Below, piece after piece: positions 8,127 through 17,266 of a stretch of 34,849 nt of DNA (its first letter is position 1; each line of letters begins with the position of its first letter). Origin of the DNA: Candidatus Bathyarchaeota archaeon. GTDB lineage: Archaea > Thermoproteota > CALKCG01 > B24 > DRYS01. The notes beneath the pieces were generated by a model. It had not been told where the DNA came from. It searched no databases and saw only the letters and a list, made by a program, of their open reading frames with translations. A program made the translations under genes and the position numbers. The stretch is from contig JANXEK010000016.1 in assembly GCA_025058595.1 (NCBI GenBank), positions 1-34,849 of the forward strand, read 5' to 3'.

Positions 8127-9215
8127 ATGAAGGTAACTATATCTGTTATAAAAGCCGATGTAGGATCCCTAGCTGGACACCATATAGTCTACCAGGAGCA
8201 GATAGACCTCGCTAAAAAGATCCTACAGGAGGCTAAAGATGAAGGACTACTGATAGACTACTACGTATTCAACGCCGGGGATGATCTAGAGCTCGTTATG
8301 ACGCATACCAGAGGTGAAGCCGACCCTAAGATACACGGTCTAGCTTGGAACGTATTCAAGGAGGTAACGGAGAAGGTTTCACGCCCTAGGAAGCTATACG
8401 CAGCCGGTCAGGATCTACTGAGCGAAGCGTTTTCAGGCAACGTTAAAGGTATGGGTCCTGGAGTAGCTGAGATGGAGATAGAGGAGAGGAGGAGCGAACC
8501 TATAATAGTCTTCGCTGCGGATAAAACAGAGCCTGGAGCATGGAATTTACCTCTATATAGGATGTTCGCAGATCCATGGAATACAGCTGGGTTAGTCATA
8601 GATCCATCGTTGCATCAAGGCTTCGTTTTCAGGGTTATGGATGTAGTTGAGGGGAAGGTCATCGATCTGAAGACTCCTGAAGAGGCGTACGATCTACTCG
8701 CTCTAATAGGTACTACAGGGAGGTATATCGTAGAGAGGGTGTACCGAGCTGATGGTCTACTAGCGGCTGTAGCTAGCGTAACTAGGTTAAGTCTGATAGC
8801 TGGTAGATACGTAGGTAAGGATGATCCTGTATGTATAGTTAGATGTCAGCACGGCCTCCCAGCTGTCGGTGAAGCTTTAGCTCCATTCTTCACACCACAC
8901 TTCGTAGCAGGCTGGATGAGAGGATCACACTATGGGCCTCTAATGCCTGTAGGTTTGAAGGATAGCAGATGTTCATTCTTCGATGGACCACCTAGGGTAG
9001 TCGCGTTAGGGTTCCAGCTAGCTGAAGGTAGATTGATAGGTCCAGCGGATCTATTCGAAGATGTAGCGTTCGATCATTCACGTAGAGTAGCACTCCAGAT
9101 GGCTGAGTTGATAAGAAGAAACGGACCTATAGCGCCGGCGATACTAGGACCAGAAGAACTAGAATACACAGGTATAAAGGAGACACTACAACGTCTAGCA
9201 TCTAGATTTAGATAG
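8127..9215 (+). CDS. fbp: Fructose-1,6-bisphosphate aldolase/phosphatase
   Basis: At 362 residues this is the full length of the archaeal bifunctional enzyme, which both condenses triose phosphates and dephosphorylates FBP, making gluconeogenesis one-way. The N-terminus MKVTISVIKADVGSLAGHH carries the metal-binding Asp and His. YVFNAGDDLELVMTH, VFAADKTEPGAWN and AGWMRGSHYGPLMPV (catalytic Tyr loop) are all present. ATG start. It is monocistronic, with its own promoter and a structured RNA-like locus downstream. Together with TPI nearby it covers the lower gluconeogenic branch. Confidence 0.97.
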   Translation: MKVTISVIKADVGSLAGHHIVYQEQIDLAKKILQEAKDEGLLIDYYVFNAGDDLELVMTHTRGEADPKIHGLAWNVFKEVTEKVSRPRKLYAAGQDLLSEAFSGNVKGMGPGVAEMEIEERRSEPIIVFAADKTEPGAWNLPLYRMFADPWNTAGLVIDPSLHQGFVFRVMDVVEGKVIDLKTPEEAYDLLALIGTTGRYIVERVYRADGLLAAVASVTRLSLIAGRYVGKDDPVCIVRCQHGLPAVGEALAPFFTPHFVAGWMRGSHYGPLMPVGLKDSRCSFFDGPPRVVALGFQLAEGRLIGPADLFEDVAFDHSRRVALQMAELIRRNGPIAPAILGPEELEYTGIKETLQRLASRFR

Positions 9216-9339
9216 GAGAGGTAACTAGATATACAAATGTGTGTCAACATAACCAAATCTATAAATTTTTCTCTGGATGCATCCAACACATCTAACTACA
9301 CTTTTCTGTACCTATGACGCTAAAAATCTTTCCAACAGA

Positions 9340-9348
9340 CTTAAATTT
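9340..9348 (+). promoter_or_regulatory. Putative TATA box for the structured RNA
   Basis: CTTAAATTT is centred about 25-27 nt before position 9369, where the fold of the downstream RNA-like locus begins. That spacing is what archaeal transcription start predicts. It is the main reason for preferring the plus strand for that locus. Confidence 0.45.
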
Positions 9349-9368
9349 GATTCCTATCCGAAAATAAG

Positions 9369-9702
9369 ATTGCCGGTCGACGGGTGGCGCCTCGTTACAT
9401 CTCCACCGCGACCTCGTAGAGGTGTAGCAGCGGAAGTATAGTGGTGGACAGCCTCCTCCCCCGGAGGAGGAGAGTTAGCCGGGGGGGCTCTCCTCCTAGG
9501 AGACTGTTCACCACTATACCTCCACTGCTATGCTTCCGCGAGGTCAAAGTGGAGATGTAAACTCCAGAGATCCCTAGGTCCCCCGCCTAGGAATCCCTGG
9601 AGGAAGAGGATGCTTACAGCTAACCGTAGGTTCCGAAGCCGGAGCCGAAGGTAGCTTGTAAGCATGGAGGGAACTCCTACCACCCGATAAACGGCTTCTT
9701 TT
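9369..9702 (+). ncRNA. Unassigned large structured RNA, about 330 nt
   Basis: A GC-rich block with no ORF folds into a closed multi-branch structure. GCCG (9372-9375) pairs with CGGC (9692-9695) and CGGGTGG (9381-9387) with CCACCCG (9680-9686). Inside are a rod of about 165 nt, hairpin B (9562-9602) and hairpin C (9610-9665). The rod is built from TTACATCTCCAC/GTGGAGATGTAA (9395-9406 with 9549-9560), GACCTCG/CGAGGTC and a 22-bp helix with two mismatches (9425-9446 with 9509-9530). A T-rich end (TTCTTTT) follows. I could not find the SRP or RNase P signature motifs. The strand is likely but not certain. Confidence 0.6.
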
Positions 9703-9752
9703 CATCATCTCGAATTGGTCGAGAGATCTGAGGGTGGGCCCTTATAGATAAG

Positions 9753-10007
9753 CTACAATTCCTGCTGACCTCTACCTGTAAGTCTCCATATAGATGGCTT
9801 ACCCGGTATCCTTGTTACGATGCCATCCTGTTCCATTCTTCTAAGCTGTTTCAACGTTGCAGAGTAGGATTTACCTATCGCTTCGGCTATAGCGTTCGTA
9901 TCGGTTAATCCCTCCTTTAAAGCCTTTACTATGAGGCTACGTGTTTCAAGGCCTTTCCTTATGTTTCTAGTAGTAGCTAGGTATGATTTAGCTTCGTATC
10001 CATCCAT
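9753..10007 (-). CDS. Small winged-helix DNA-binding regulator
   Basis: The 84-residue protein fits a winged helix. The helix-turn-helix is LTDTNAIAEAIGKSYSATLK, followed by the recognition helix end LRRMEQDGIVTRI and the wing GKPSIWRLTGRG. There is no effector domain. It is divergent from the two nucleotidyltransferase genes, with about 95 nt between the start codons holding a TATA-like box. Inference: it may control itself and that pair. ATG start at 10007. Confidence 0.75.
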   Translation of the reverse strand: MDGYEAKSYLATTRNIRKGLETRSLIVKALKEGLTDTNAIAEAIGKSYSATLKQLRRMEQDGIVTRIPGKPSIWRLTGRGQQEL

Positions 10008-10052
10008 GCTAGATTCACTTTAACCGGTAGTATGATTCGTACTTCTTATATC

Positions 10053-10063
10053 TTAACGTTTAT
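10053..10063 (+). promoter_or_regulatory. Putative promoter of the nucleotidyltransferase pair
   Basis: TTAACGTTTATC lies about 40 nt before ATG 10102 and matches the AACGTTTA element seen before uS3 and the HisA-like gene. The preceding CTTATATCTTA is a second candidate TATA box. Confidence 0.35.
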
Positions 10064-10101
10064 CTCTAGCTTTAGGTATCTATCAGTTGTGGTCTCAGTT
10101 T

Positions 10102-11124
10102 ATGTCTAGAAGAATACTCGATGGTGATGTCATCTATAGTAAGGATGGGTTTATCTTCTACGTATTCGGCTACGAACATCCACCGGATAGAGCTATAGCG
10201 TTCCTCAAGTATATCCCTAAGGAGTATTCTGATAAGCTTAGGGTAGAGTATCTTAGATATGAATGGATGTTTAAGGGTAGAAAGTATGTTAGACCTGCTT
10301 CGCTTTATACGGCTGGCAACTACAAGTGTATGATAGAATTCTTTGAAAGATACTATCCGGAGTATGTATACGATTGCCCTGTGAACGGTAAGAAGCTTAT
10401 AGCTGTCCCAGAAGATCTAATCGAGGATATATACTATCCGGATGAGGGGCTACGTAAGATTATAGGTATCAGCTCTCTTCCACCTATATGTAGAGCTGCT
10501 GTAGAGCTTATCGAGCTTATATCAAGGGTATCTGACGTTAGTTTAGATAACTTCGGTTTGCATGGCTCACTCCTCCTAGGTATGGAATCTGAGAACCCCG
10601 ATATAGATATAGCTATCTACGGATGGCAGAACTATCGTATGGTTAAACAAGTCCTCGGAGAACTAGAAGCGAAAGGTTACTTGAAGATTCTATACGAAAC
10701 TCCCATCGATTATAAGAGGAGGAATAGATGCATCTTCAGAAACTATAGGGTGGTCTTCAACGCTGTACGTAAGCCGTGGGAGGTTCACGATATATATGGG
10801 TCGGTAATACGGAAATCGGTTAAACATGTAAAGTTTAGAGCTATGGTTAGGAACGCCTCTGAATCTATCTTTCGCCCGGCTATATACATGATACAAGGAT
10901 ATACGCCTCTAGATGATTCTTCGCGTATAGCTAAAGAGGATATTCCATGGTTTATAGTTTCGATGGTAGGGGTTTATAGGGATGTGATAGATGAAGGCTC
11001 CCTGATAGAGGTTTCAGGTTTACTCGAGAGAGAGTATCTACCGGATGGTAGACCATATAGGACTAGGGTTGTAGTGGGTTCAGGTCTAAGCGATGATGAA
11101 TACATAAACGTAGTGAAGGAGTAG
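10102..11124 (+). CDS. Pol-beta-type nucleotidyltransferase-fold protein, paralog 1
   Basis: The 340-residue protein holds the nucleotidyltransferase motif [20 protein letters not shown] in its central part (about residues 154-173), that is GS followed by DxD. The N-terminal region ([15 protein letters not shown]) is shared with the next gene, so both belong to an archaeal family of unknown substrate. I prefer ATG 10102 to an upstream in-frame TTG because it aligns with the start of the paralog. A third catalytic acidic residue is not obvious. The second gene begins 11 nt after the stop, so the two probably form one transcript. Confidence 0.7.
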   Translation: MSRRILDGDVIYSKDGFIFYVFGYEHPPDRAIAFLKYIPKEYSDKLRVEYLRYEWMFKGRKYVRPASLYTAGNYKCMIEFFERYYPEYVYDCPVNGKKLIAVPEDLIEDIYYPDEGLRKIIGISSLPPICRAAVELIELISRVSDVSLDNFGLHGSLLLGMESENPDIDIAIYGWQNYRMVKQVLGELEAKGYLKILYETPIDYKRRNRCIFRNYRVVFNAVRKPWEVHDIYGSVIRKSVKHVKFRAMVRNASESIFRPAIYMIQGYTPLDDSSRIAKEDIPWFIVSMVGVYRDVIDEGSLIEVSGLLEREYLPDGRPYRTRVVVGSGLSDDEYINVVKE

Positions 11125-11135
11125 GCTATGCCTCC

Positions 11136-12200
11136 ATGAAGCTTAGAGATAGAGAGTACATTATCGGAGCTGAAGGTATCATATTCAGGGTTTTAGGCTA
11201 CTTACATCCTCCAGATGGATATATATGCGAACCGGAGTATGCGCCTAAAGCCATATTCATATCAGATAATCCTAGAGCACCGAGGGGTTATCCTGAAATA
11301 TCGCACTTCAAATTCTATGGAGACGAAGGGTTAAGGTTCGTAGAGAAGAATTATCCATCATACCGCGTATACTTTAAACCTTTTAGGGCATATCTTATAG
11401 GTGTCCCAAGAAACCTTATCGCAGCTGTGAGAAGCCCGCAAGATAGGCTAGCCGAGATCGTAGAATTGGATCGCAAAGATAAGCTTCTAGAAGATACGGT
11501 GAACATCGTGGAGATAGTATGTGAAGCCACAGGCTTCAGTCCATCAGATATGGGTGTCTTCGGATCTATACTGCATAACTTCCATAACCCGTTCTTATCG
11601 GATATCGATCTAGTGGTGTACGGGTCGAAGAATATAATTAAACTTAGAGGCTGTCTATCTGAATTGTTTGATGCGAAGGATGGATGGTTAAGGAATGAAT
11701 ACGATTTCCCTCTAGAGAAGGCTAGGTGGATATTCAAAAACTATAGCTTAGAAGAATATATCTTTCACGAGAGGAGGAAGATGGTATACGCTAAGTACTG
11801 GGATGGAGAAAGATGGGTTAAAGTTGAATTTGAACCTGTTAGAGATTATAGCGAATATCGCGACGAATATATGGATATAGTTTCCATAGAGAAGATAGGA
11901 TGGGTTAAACTCGAATCTATAGTCGTAGATGATAGCGGTATATATTTCATGCCCGCTATATATGATGTTGAGGTTACGAAGCTTATATCAGGTCCTAGAG
12001 AAGCTTTAGATGTTTCTAGGATAGTATCCTATATCGATGAATTTAGGATGCAAGCTTGGAAGGGTGAAGATATCTACGTTGAGGGTATGCTTGAAAGGAT
12101 CGTTAGAAGGGATAGAGTAGAATACCAGGTTTCTATAACATATTGCGATAGATACGTAGAACAGGTTCTGAAGCTTAAAAAGATACCTGGTAGATTATGA
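11136..12200 (+). CDS. Pol-beta-type nucleotidyltransferase-fold protein, paralog 2
   Basis: This 354-residue paralog starts with IIFRVLGYLHPPDGY, matching paralog 1, and contains GSILHNFHNPFLSDIDLVVYG, the GS...DxD signature. Overall divergence is high, so the duplication is old and the two may form a heteromer or act on different substrates. No transmembrane or DNA-binding segment is visible. It ends about 40 nt before TPI, which may read from its own promoter. Function unknown. Confidence 0.7.
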   Translation: MKLRDREYIIGAEGIIFRVLGYLHPPDGYICEPEYAPKAIFISDNPRAPRGYPEISHFKFYGDEGLRFVEKNYPSYRVYFKPFRAYLIGVPRNLIAAVRSPQDRLAEIVELDRKDKLLEDTVNIVEIVCEATGFSPSDMGVFGSILHNFHNPFLSDIDLVVYGSKNIIKLRGCLSELFDAKDGWLRNEYDFPLEKARWIFKNYSLEEYIFHERRKMVYAKYWDGERWVKVEFEPVRDYSEYRDEYMDIVSIEKIGWVKLESIVVDDSGIYFMPAIYDVEVTKLISGPREALDVSRIVSYIDEFRMQAWKGEDIYVEGMLERIVRRDRVEYQVSITYCDRYVEQVLKLKKIPGRL

Positions 12201-12216
12201 GCCATACATTTTTTAG

Positions 12217-12924
<708 letters not shown>

Positions 12925-12959
12925 ATCGAACCGTCTATCTCGCTGTATCGTCACTCCTC

Positions 12960-13634
12960 TTAAGATGTTATGACGGTTCCTCCGATGTTTTTACCCTCTA
13001 ACGCGTATCTAATCATATCCGGTTTTAAACCGTTAACGATAACGCATCTAACAGGTTTAAGCCTGAATAGCTTAGGGAAGAATCTATCTACACATGTCTC
13101 TCCAAGCCTCTCCAACTCAGAAATACTTACTACAGGTATTAATTCTGCTTCACGATAGATTTTAGGGTCTACACTATAGATTCCATCAACATCCTTCACT
13201 AGTATAAGCTTCTCGATAGACCAATCTTGAGCTAGCTTTAACGCTATCGAATCCGAAGATACATCCCAGCTTTCCGGTAGATTGCGTAGCTCCTTCAACC
13301 CGTATACCTCTAGCACCGGTGTATAGCCATCTAACCATAGCGTTGATGCTTCGCTTAAACTCGAAGCCAGTCTACCATTAGGTATAAGGTATGCTAAGAG
13401 CAATCCGTAGATATCCATAGATTTTATAGCCATCCAATGGGATACACTGCTCGGTAAGCTAAGCAGCCTGTCTACAGATCTAACAGAATCCGCAAATACA
13501 CCTCCACCTGGAACTACCGTAAACGATCTAGCTCTGCAGCATGATAGAAGTCTGCATAGCTCTACAAGTTTATCAGGATAATCTAAAAGGCTACCTCCCA
13601 GCTTAACGATACACTCTATAGTTTTGGATCCCAA
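12960..13634 (-). CDS. mfnE: MfnE-like kinase (methanofuran biosynthesis, amino acid kinase fold)
   Basis: The 224-residue amino acid kinase-fold protein has the N-terminal IVKLGGSLLD phosphate loop, VVPGGGVFADSVR, and KDVDGIYSVDPK near the end, the layout of MfnE, which phosphorylates aminomethylfuran phosphate to the diphosphate. A lone MfnE could be mistaken for other kinases of the fold, but the overlap with an MfnF-like and an ATP-grasp gene settles it. Translation likely begins at TTG 13634, inside the end of the upstream gene (19-nt overlap). Confidence 0.82.
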   Translation of the reverse strand: MGSKTIECIVKLGGSLLDYPDKLVELCRLLSCCRARSFTVVPGGGVFADSVRSVDRLLSLPSSVSHWMAIKSMDIYGLLLAYLIPNGRLASSLSEASTLWLDGYTPVLEVYGLKELRNLPESWDVSSDSIALKLAQDWSIEKLILVKDVDGIYSVDPKIYREAELIPVVSISELERLGETCVDRFFPKLFRLKPVRCVIVNGLKPDMIRYALEGKNIGGTVITS

Positions 13635-14704
13635 TATACCCTCCTCCCCTCCATCCTAGAGGCGGCTAGGAAAGCTAAACCTACGGCTGGAGTCATTAAA
13701 GCTACATCTCGACGTGTAACGCTACTAAGCCTAACCACAGGTTTCAACCCTGCTTTCACAGCTGCTTCAGCTGCTAAGAAATCTTCGCCTAAACCTGTAG
13801 CGATACATGGTATACCTTCCACGTTGAAACGCTCCCGTATTCTTTCAGCCTTCCTCCTTAAGGTTGAAGCTATAGCCTCGATCTGCCTCCTATAGAAGTA
13901 TCTCGCCAAGGCTAGAACATCATCCATAGAGAGGATCCTAGTATCTGCGCATATAGTCCTCGCTATACGGTCGGCAGCCTCCTCCCTAGATAAACCCCTA
14001 CCATCTGGGGTATCGCATATATAGTCTTCAGTCGATATAAAGCCTAACAGTATATATATGTCTCCGGTTTGAGCGAAATACTCACTACTAACGTTAACCC
14101 ATCTATCCCTGAAGCGTATCTTAGAAGCGATAGCAGCTAGATTCGTCCTTAAAGCGCCCGTATATACGAGCTCATACAGTTGTAGCTTCTCTAGATCGGT
14201 AAACCCCTCGACCCTAACCTCACCCATTACCACCGGTACTATACTAGTCGTAGTGCTACCTACATCTATTAGGATACATAGATCGAAGAACTGCGATACG
14301 AACCATCCAGATGCATACCAATTCGAAGCTGCTACGCTGTAAGGATCCTTCAAAGCATCATCAACATCTACTAATCTACCATTGCGGTCTAGAACCTTAA
14401 CTTCCAGATCTTCGAAGACATCGAGAACCGCACGGCATATCGCTCTAACACCTTCATCCTTAGATCTAAATATATCGGATAGCTCCCCGGTCATAGTTAA
14501 AGCAACCATGCCGGGCTTTCCATCCATACCACGTAGAGCTTCTGCTGCAAGGATCCTTAGTGTCGATGGAAGCTCTGAAAGCCTCCTCCAAAGAGGTAGG
14601 TAACGTATACCGGTCGATAGGTTTACAGCCCTCCCGTCATAAACTTTTAAAGCTGCGATCTTAGTATTCGCTCCGCCTACATCGATACCTACGGTTATGG
14701 TCAA
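13616..14704 (-). CDS. mfnF: MfnF-like methanofuran synthase (hydantoinase/oxoprolinase-type ASKHA fold)
   Basis: The 362-residue protein begins VGIDVGGANTKIAAL, an actin-like phosphate 1 loop, and has CILIDVGSTTTSIVPV in the middle and IATGLGEDFLAAEAA near the end. It is the family once called H4MPT-linked C1 transfer pathway protein. MfnF joins the aminomethylfuran unit to the tyramine-glutamate unit. Start TTG 14704, overlapping the ATP-grasp gene by 4 nt. The three genes form a tight operon. Confidence 0.85.
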   Translation of the reverse strand: MTITVGIDVGGANTKIAALKVYDGRAVNLSTGIRYLPLWRRLSELPSTLRILAAEALRGMDGKPGMVALTMTGELSDIFRSKDEGVRAICRAVLDVFEDLEVKVLDRNGRLVDVDDALKDPYSVAASNWYASGWFVSQFFDLCILIDVGSTTTSIVPVVMGEVRVEGFTDLEKLQLYELVYTGALRTNLAAIASKIRFRDRWVNVSSEYFAQTGDIYILLGFISTEDYICDTPDGRGLSREEAADRIARTICADTRILSMDDVLALARYFYRRQIEAIASTLRRKAERIRERFNVEGIPCIATGLGEDFLAAEAAVKAGLKPVVRLSSVTRRDVALMTPAVGLAFLAASRMEGRRVYWDPKL

Positions 14705-15840
14705 TTCAGCCTACCCCTAACATCTATCAGATCCATCCAAGCATCTCTTAAACTATAACCGAAACCTGAGATTAAGCTATAGCCGCCCATCGATGCCTCA
14801 ACCCTATCATCCATATACACCTCGACGTCAGATACGGTCTTCTTAACCTTCAGGAAGACAGAAAACCCTTTGAATGCATCCATCCTTCGTGGCTTACCAT
14901 ATAAAGCCGCTTCCAGTATAGCTTCAGCAGGATTCCCTCTACAACTCCTACTCAAACCTATATACGAAACGGTTAACCTAGGGTTAACCTCGATCACATG
15001 TATTTCACCATCTGATATAACCGTATCGATGCCTACATAGCCCTTCAACCCGTATAGTAGAGCCTCTAGCTTATCGATAAGCCCATCTACACGGATATGA
15101 GGCGATATCAACGGTACGTATCCTCCAAGGTAGGATGAGCCGGTGCGTGATAGGTTTACGAATTGACGGTTAACGGATAGAAGATTTAGTGAACGTCCAT
15201 CTGATACGAGCGAAAGGCTTGAAGCTAACCCCTTAACATACTCTTGAAAAATCCAGAATCCATCACGATCTCTAAGAAGCTTCTCAGCCTCCGTACGATC
15301 TCCTACTATACGTAGACCGCTACATCCAGCCTCTAATCTAGGCTTAACTATCAGAGGGTAGCCAAGCTCATCGATATCCTCTAATGTAGCTTCACGTATA
15401 TCTATCGATCTAGGAGTCTTCACACCTACCTCCAAAAGCCTGTGGTGGAGGTTCAACTTATCGATGATATCGTCTAAAGCATCGATACCACCGTTAACCA
15501 ATATCGAGGATCCATATTCGTCCGCTATCCTACGAAGTATTAAAGGTAGGAAGCCGTTCGTCTCAGGAGCTATCACGTAAACCTTATCGAAATCCAATCT
15601 ACCTATCCAGTATAGTAGATCCTCCATACACGGATCCTCAAGGTATATCCTACGACACGGTAGGATAGAATCTGGTAGATCTAATATGATCCTCCTATCG
15701 ACGGCAACGTATGTATCGATCCAGTTAAGCTTAACTACATCCGCGGAAAACCTTCTAAGCATGGAGAAACCTTCGACTAGGATCGGATAGGGGGCTTCGA
15801 TTAAACCGGTTGTTAAAGCCTCTACTATGAGAAGCTTCAA
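14701..15840 (-). CDS. mfnD: ATP-grasp ligase, MfnD-like (tyramine-glutamate ligase)
   Basis: The 379-residue ATP-grasp protein has PLIVKPRLEAGCSGLRIV (ATP-binding lysine and Gly loop), WIFQEYVKGLASS, and the metal-binding end GEIHVIEVNPRLTVSYIG. Co-transcription with mfnF and mfnE makes MfnD, which links tyramine to glutamate, the natural assignment, though sequence alone shows only an ATP-dependent carboxylate-amine ligase. Start TTG 15840. The genes for tyramine and furan-ring formation (mfnA, mfnB, mfnC) are not in the window. Confidence 0.75.
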   Translation of the reverse strand: MKLLIVEALTTGLIEAPYPILVEGFSMLRRFSADVVKLNWIDTYVAVDRRIILDLPDSILPCRRIYLEDPCMEDLLYWIGRLDFDKVYVIAPETNGFLPLILRRIADEYGSSILVNGGIDALDDIIDKLNLHHRLLEVGVKTPRSIDIREATLEDIDELGYPLIVKPRLEAGCSGLRIVGDRTEAEKLLRDRDGFWIFQEYVKGLASSLSLVSDGRSLNLLSVNRQFVNLSRTGSSYLGGYVPLISPHIRVDGLIDKLEALLYGLKGYVGIDTVISDGEIHVIEVNPRLTVSYIGLSRSCRGNPAEAILEAALYGKPRRMDAFKGFSVFLKVKKTVSDVEVYMDDRVEASMGGYSLISGFGYSLRDAWMDLIDVRGRLN

Positions 15841-15895
15841 CCTACTTCGACCTCAGCGTACAGCTCCCCATCCATACTACTAAACCCTGCTAAAT

Positions 15896-15911
15896 TAAAC
15901 GTTAACGTTTA
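15896..15911. promoter_or_regulatory. 16-bp perfect palindrome between divergent cofactor operons
   Basis: TAAACGTTAACGTTTA reads the same on both strands and lies between the mfnD start (15840) and the HisA-like start (15944). Each half contains AACGTTTA, the element found upstream of other genes here. It can act as two back-to-back promoter cores or as a dimeric operator. Confidence 0.5.
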
Positions 15912-15943
15912 TACGATCTCTTAGAATCCGTTCTAGTTTAGGC

Positions 15944-16666
15944 TTGATAGTCGTACCTGTAATCGATGTTATGAACGGTTTAACTGTTCACGCTGTTAGA
16001 GGTGAGCGTAGAGAGTATAAGCCTCTGGAGAGCCTTATATGTAGATCTACCGATCCGGTGGAGGTTGCATCGATATTCTCTAGGATAGGGTTTAGCCATA
16101 TCTATGTAGCCGATCTAGATGCTATACTGTATAAGATGCCTTCCTGGGATCTATACTCGAAGCTGAAATCTGCAACCAGGCATCTTATACTCGATAGCGG
16201 TGTTAGATCTTATGGAGAATGTGTGAAGCTTCTAGATCTAGGTATCGATTATGTCGTGATAGGATCCGAGACGTTCGAATCTATGGAAGAACTGAAGTAT
16301 ATCCTAGAGGCGTATTCTGGTAGGGTGATCGTAAGCGTAGATCTGATGAATAGACAGATACTCTCACCTATACAATCTGTAAGGAAGCTACGTGTAGAAG
16401 AGTATCTAAGGATCTTAAGCGGATTCGGCCTAAGCTCAGCTATAGTACTAGAGCTTTCAAGGGTGGGATCCGGTCTAGGTGTCGATATCGATATGATACG
16501 AAGCTTAACATCGCTAGTCGATAGGCTATACGTAGGTGGAGGTGTTAGATCCATCGAAGATATAGATGCATTGAGAGAGCTCGGCGTTTACGGTGTCCTA
16601 GTAGCTACAGCTCTACATAGAAGATGGGTAGAGATCGATGATCTGAGAGTCAGAGGATATCTCTAA
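15944..16666 (+). CDS. HisA/HisF-like TIM-barrel protein of the C1-cofactor cluster
   Basis: The 240-residue protein is a HisA-type barrel: VVPVIDVMNGLTVHAVRG at the first strand, YVADLDAI, LDSGVRS, and the C-terminal phosphate loop YVGGGVRSIEDI. True HisA enzymes are similar in size, but no other histidine gene is nearby. Proteins of this group are commonly encoded with tetrahydromethanopterin or methanofuran genes, so a cofactor role is favoured. Start TTG 15944, divergent from mfnD. Confidence 0.72.
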   Translation: MIVVPVIDVMNGLTVHAVRGERREYKPLESLICRSTDPVEVASIFSRIGFSHIYVADLDAILYKMPSWDLYSKLKSATRHLILDSGVRSYGECVKLLDLGIDYVVIGSETFESMEELKYILEAYSGRVIVSVDLMNRQILSPIQSVRKLRVEEYLRILSGFGLSSAIVLELSRVGSGLGVDIDMIRSLTSLVDRLYVGGGVRSIEDIDALRELGVYGVLVATALHRRWVEIDDLRVRGYL

Positions 16667-16887
16667 GCTTCTATGAGGGTTTCAGTACTTCTAACACCAT
16701 CTATACGGTTTATCTCAGCTGAGATATTCGCGACTTCCTCGTTACTCTTAGCTTCGATGAAGCATACCATATCGAAACGCCCGTAAACCGGATAGCATTT
16801 AACAACCCCTTTCACGGTTTTTAAAGTATCCAATACCTTAGCCAGCCTTACAGGTACAACCTTCATCAGTATACAAGCTTTAACCAT
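16663..16887 (-). CDS. Stand-alone Lrp/AsnC effector (RAM) domain protein B
   Basis: This 74-residue protein is only the ligand-binding alpha-beta sandwich of Lrp/AsnC regulators (ACILMKVVPVRLAKVLDTL ... VYGRFDMVCFIEAKS). There is no helix-turn-helix. Such domains oligomerise and bind amino acids or modulate full-length Lrp proteins. It overlaps its paralog upstream by 8 nt, so the two are probably made together. ATG start at 16887. Confidence 0.8.
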   Translation of the reverse strand: MVKACILMKVVPVRLAKVLDTLKTVKGVVKCYPVYGRFDMVCFIEAKSNEEVANISAEINRIDGVRSTETLIEA

Positions 16888-17140
16888 GAGCCTCCACCCC
16901 CTTCATCTCTACTAAGGTCTCCGTGAATACTACCGATCCGAGTCTCCCTATCCTTCTTACGATTCGTGTAAGCTCCTCTATATCTGAAGCTTCTATATCT
17001 GCTACTACATCCCAACGTCCAAGCACTGGGAATGCGTTCTTAATCTGAGGTATCTTGTTTAGAGATTCGACTACATCCATGTATCTACCGGTTGAACTTC
17101 TTATGAGGATACATGCAGATATCAAATCTCGATACACCAT
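16880..17140 (-). CDS. Stand-alone Lrp/AsnC effector (RAM) domain protein A
   Basis: The 86-residue paralog of the next gene has the same fold pattern: SACILIRSSTGRYMDVVE, then VLGRWDVVADIEASDIEEL and VVFTETLVEM. No DNA-binding domain. Placement inside the coenzyme cluster suggests sensing of an amino acid such as glutamate, which several ligases here would consume, but that is inference. ATG start at 17140, divergent from the ATP-grasp gene. Confidence 0.8.
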   Translation of the reverse strand: MVYRDLISACILIRSSTGRYMDVVESLNKIPQIKNAFPVLGRWDVVADIEASDIEELTRIVRRIGRLGSVVFTETLVEMKGVEAHG

Positions 17141-17266
17141 TATACTTCTTTGATAGTTCTCTACACATAAATATTCTGGTTTGAGAGCCTGATCGATTAC
17201 AGATTCCTGGGAAGAAACGTTTAATAGGGTTATTTTATGGTAAATGATTCAAGGATATCGTAGGCT

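Noticed and set aside
9369-9702. Calling this locus SRP RNA or RNase P RNA
   Set aside because: Its size and GC content fit, and GGTGGCGCC...TTACA faintly resembles an SRP Alu domain. However, the S-domain GGAAG/AGCAG loop and the RNase P core motifs are not present on either strand by eye.
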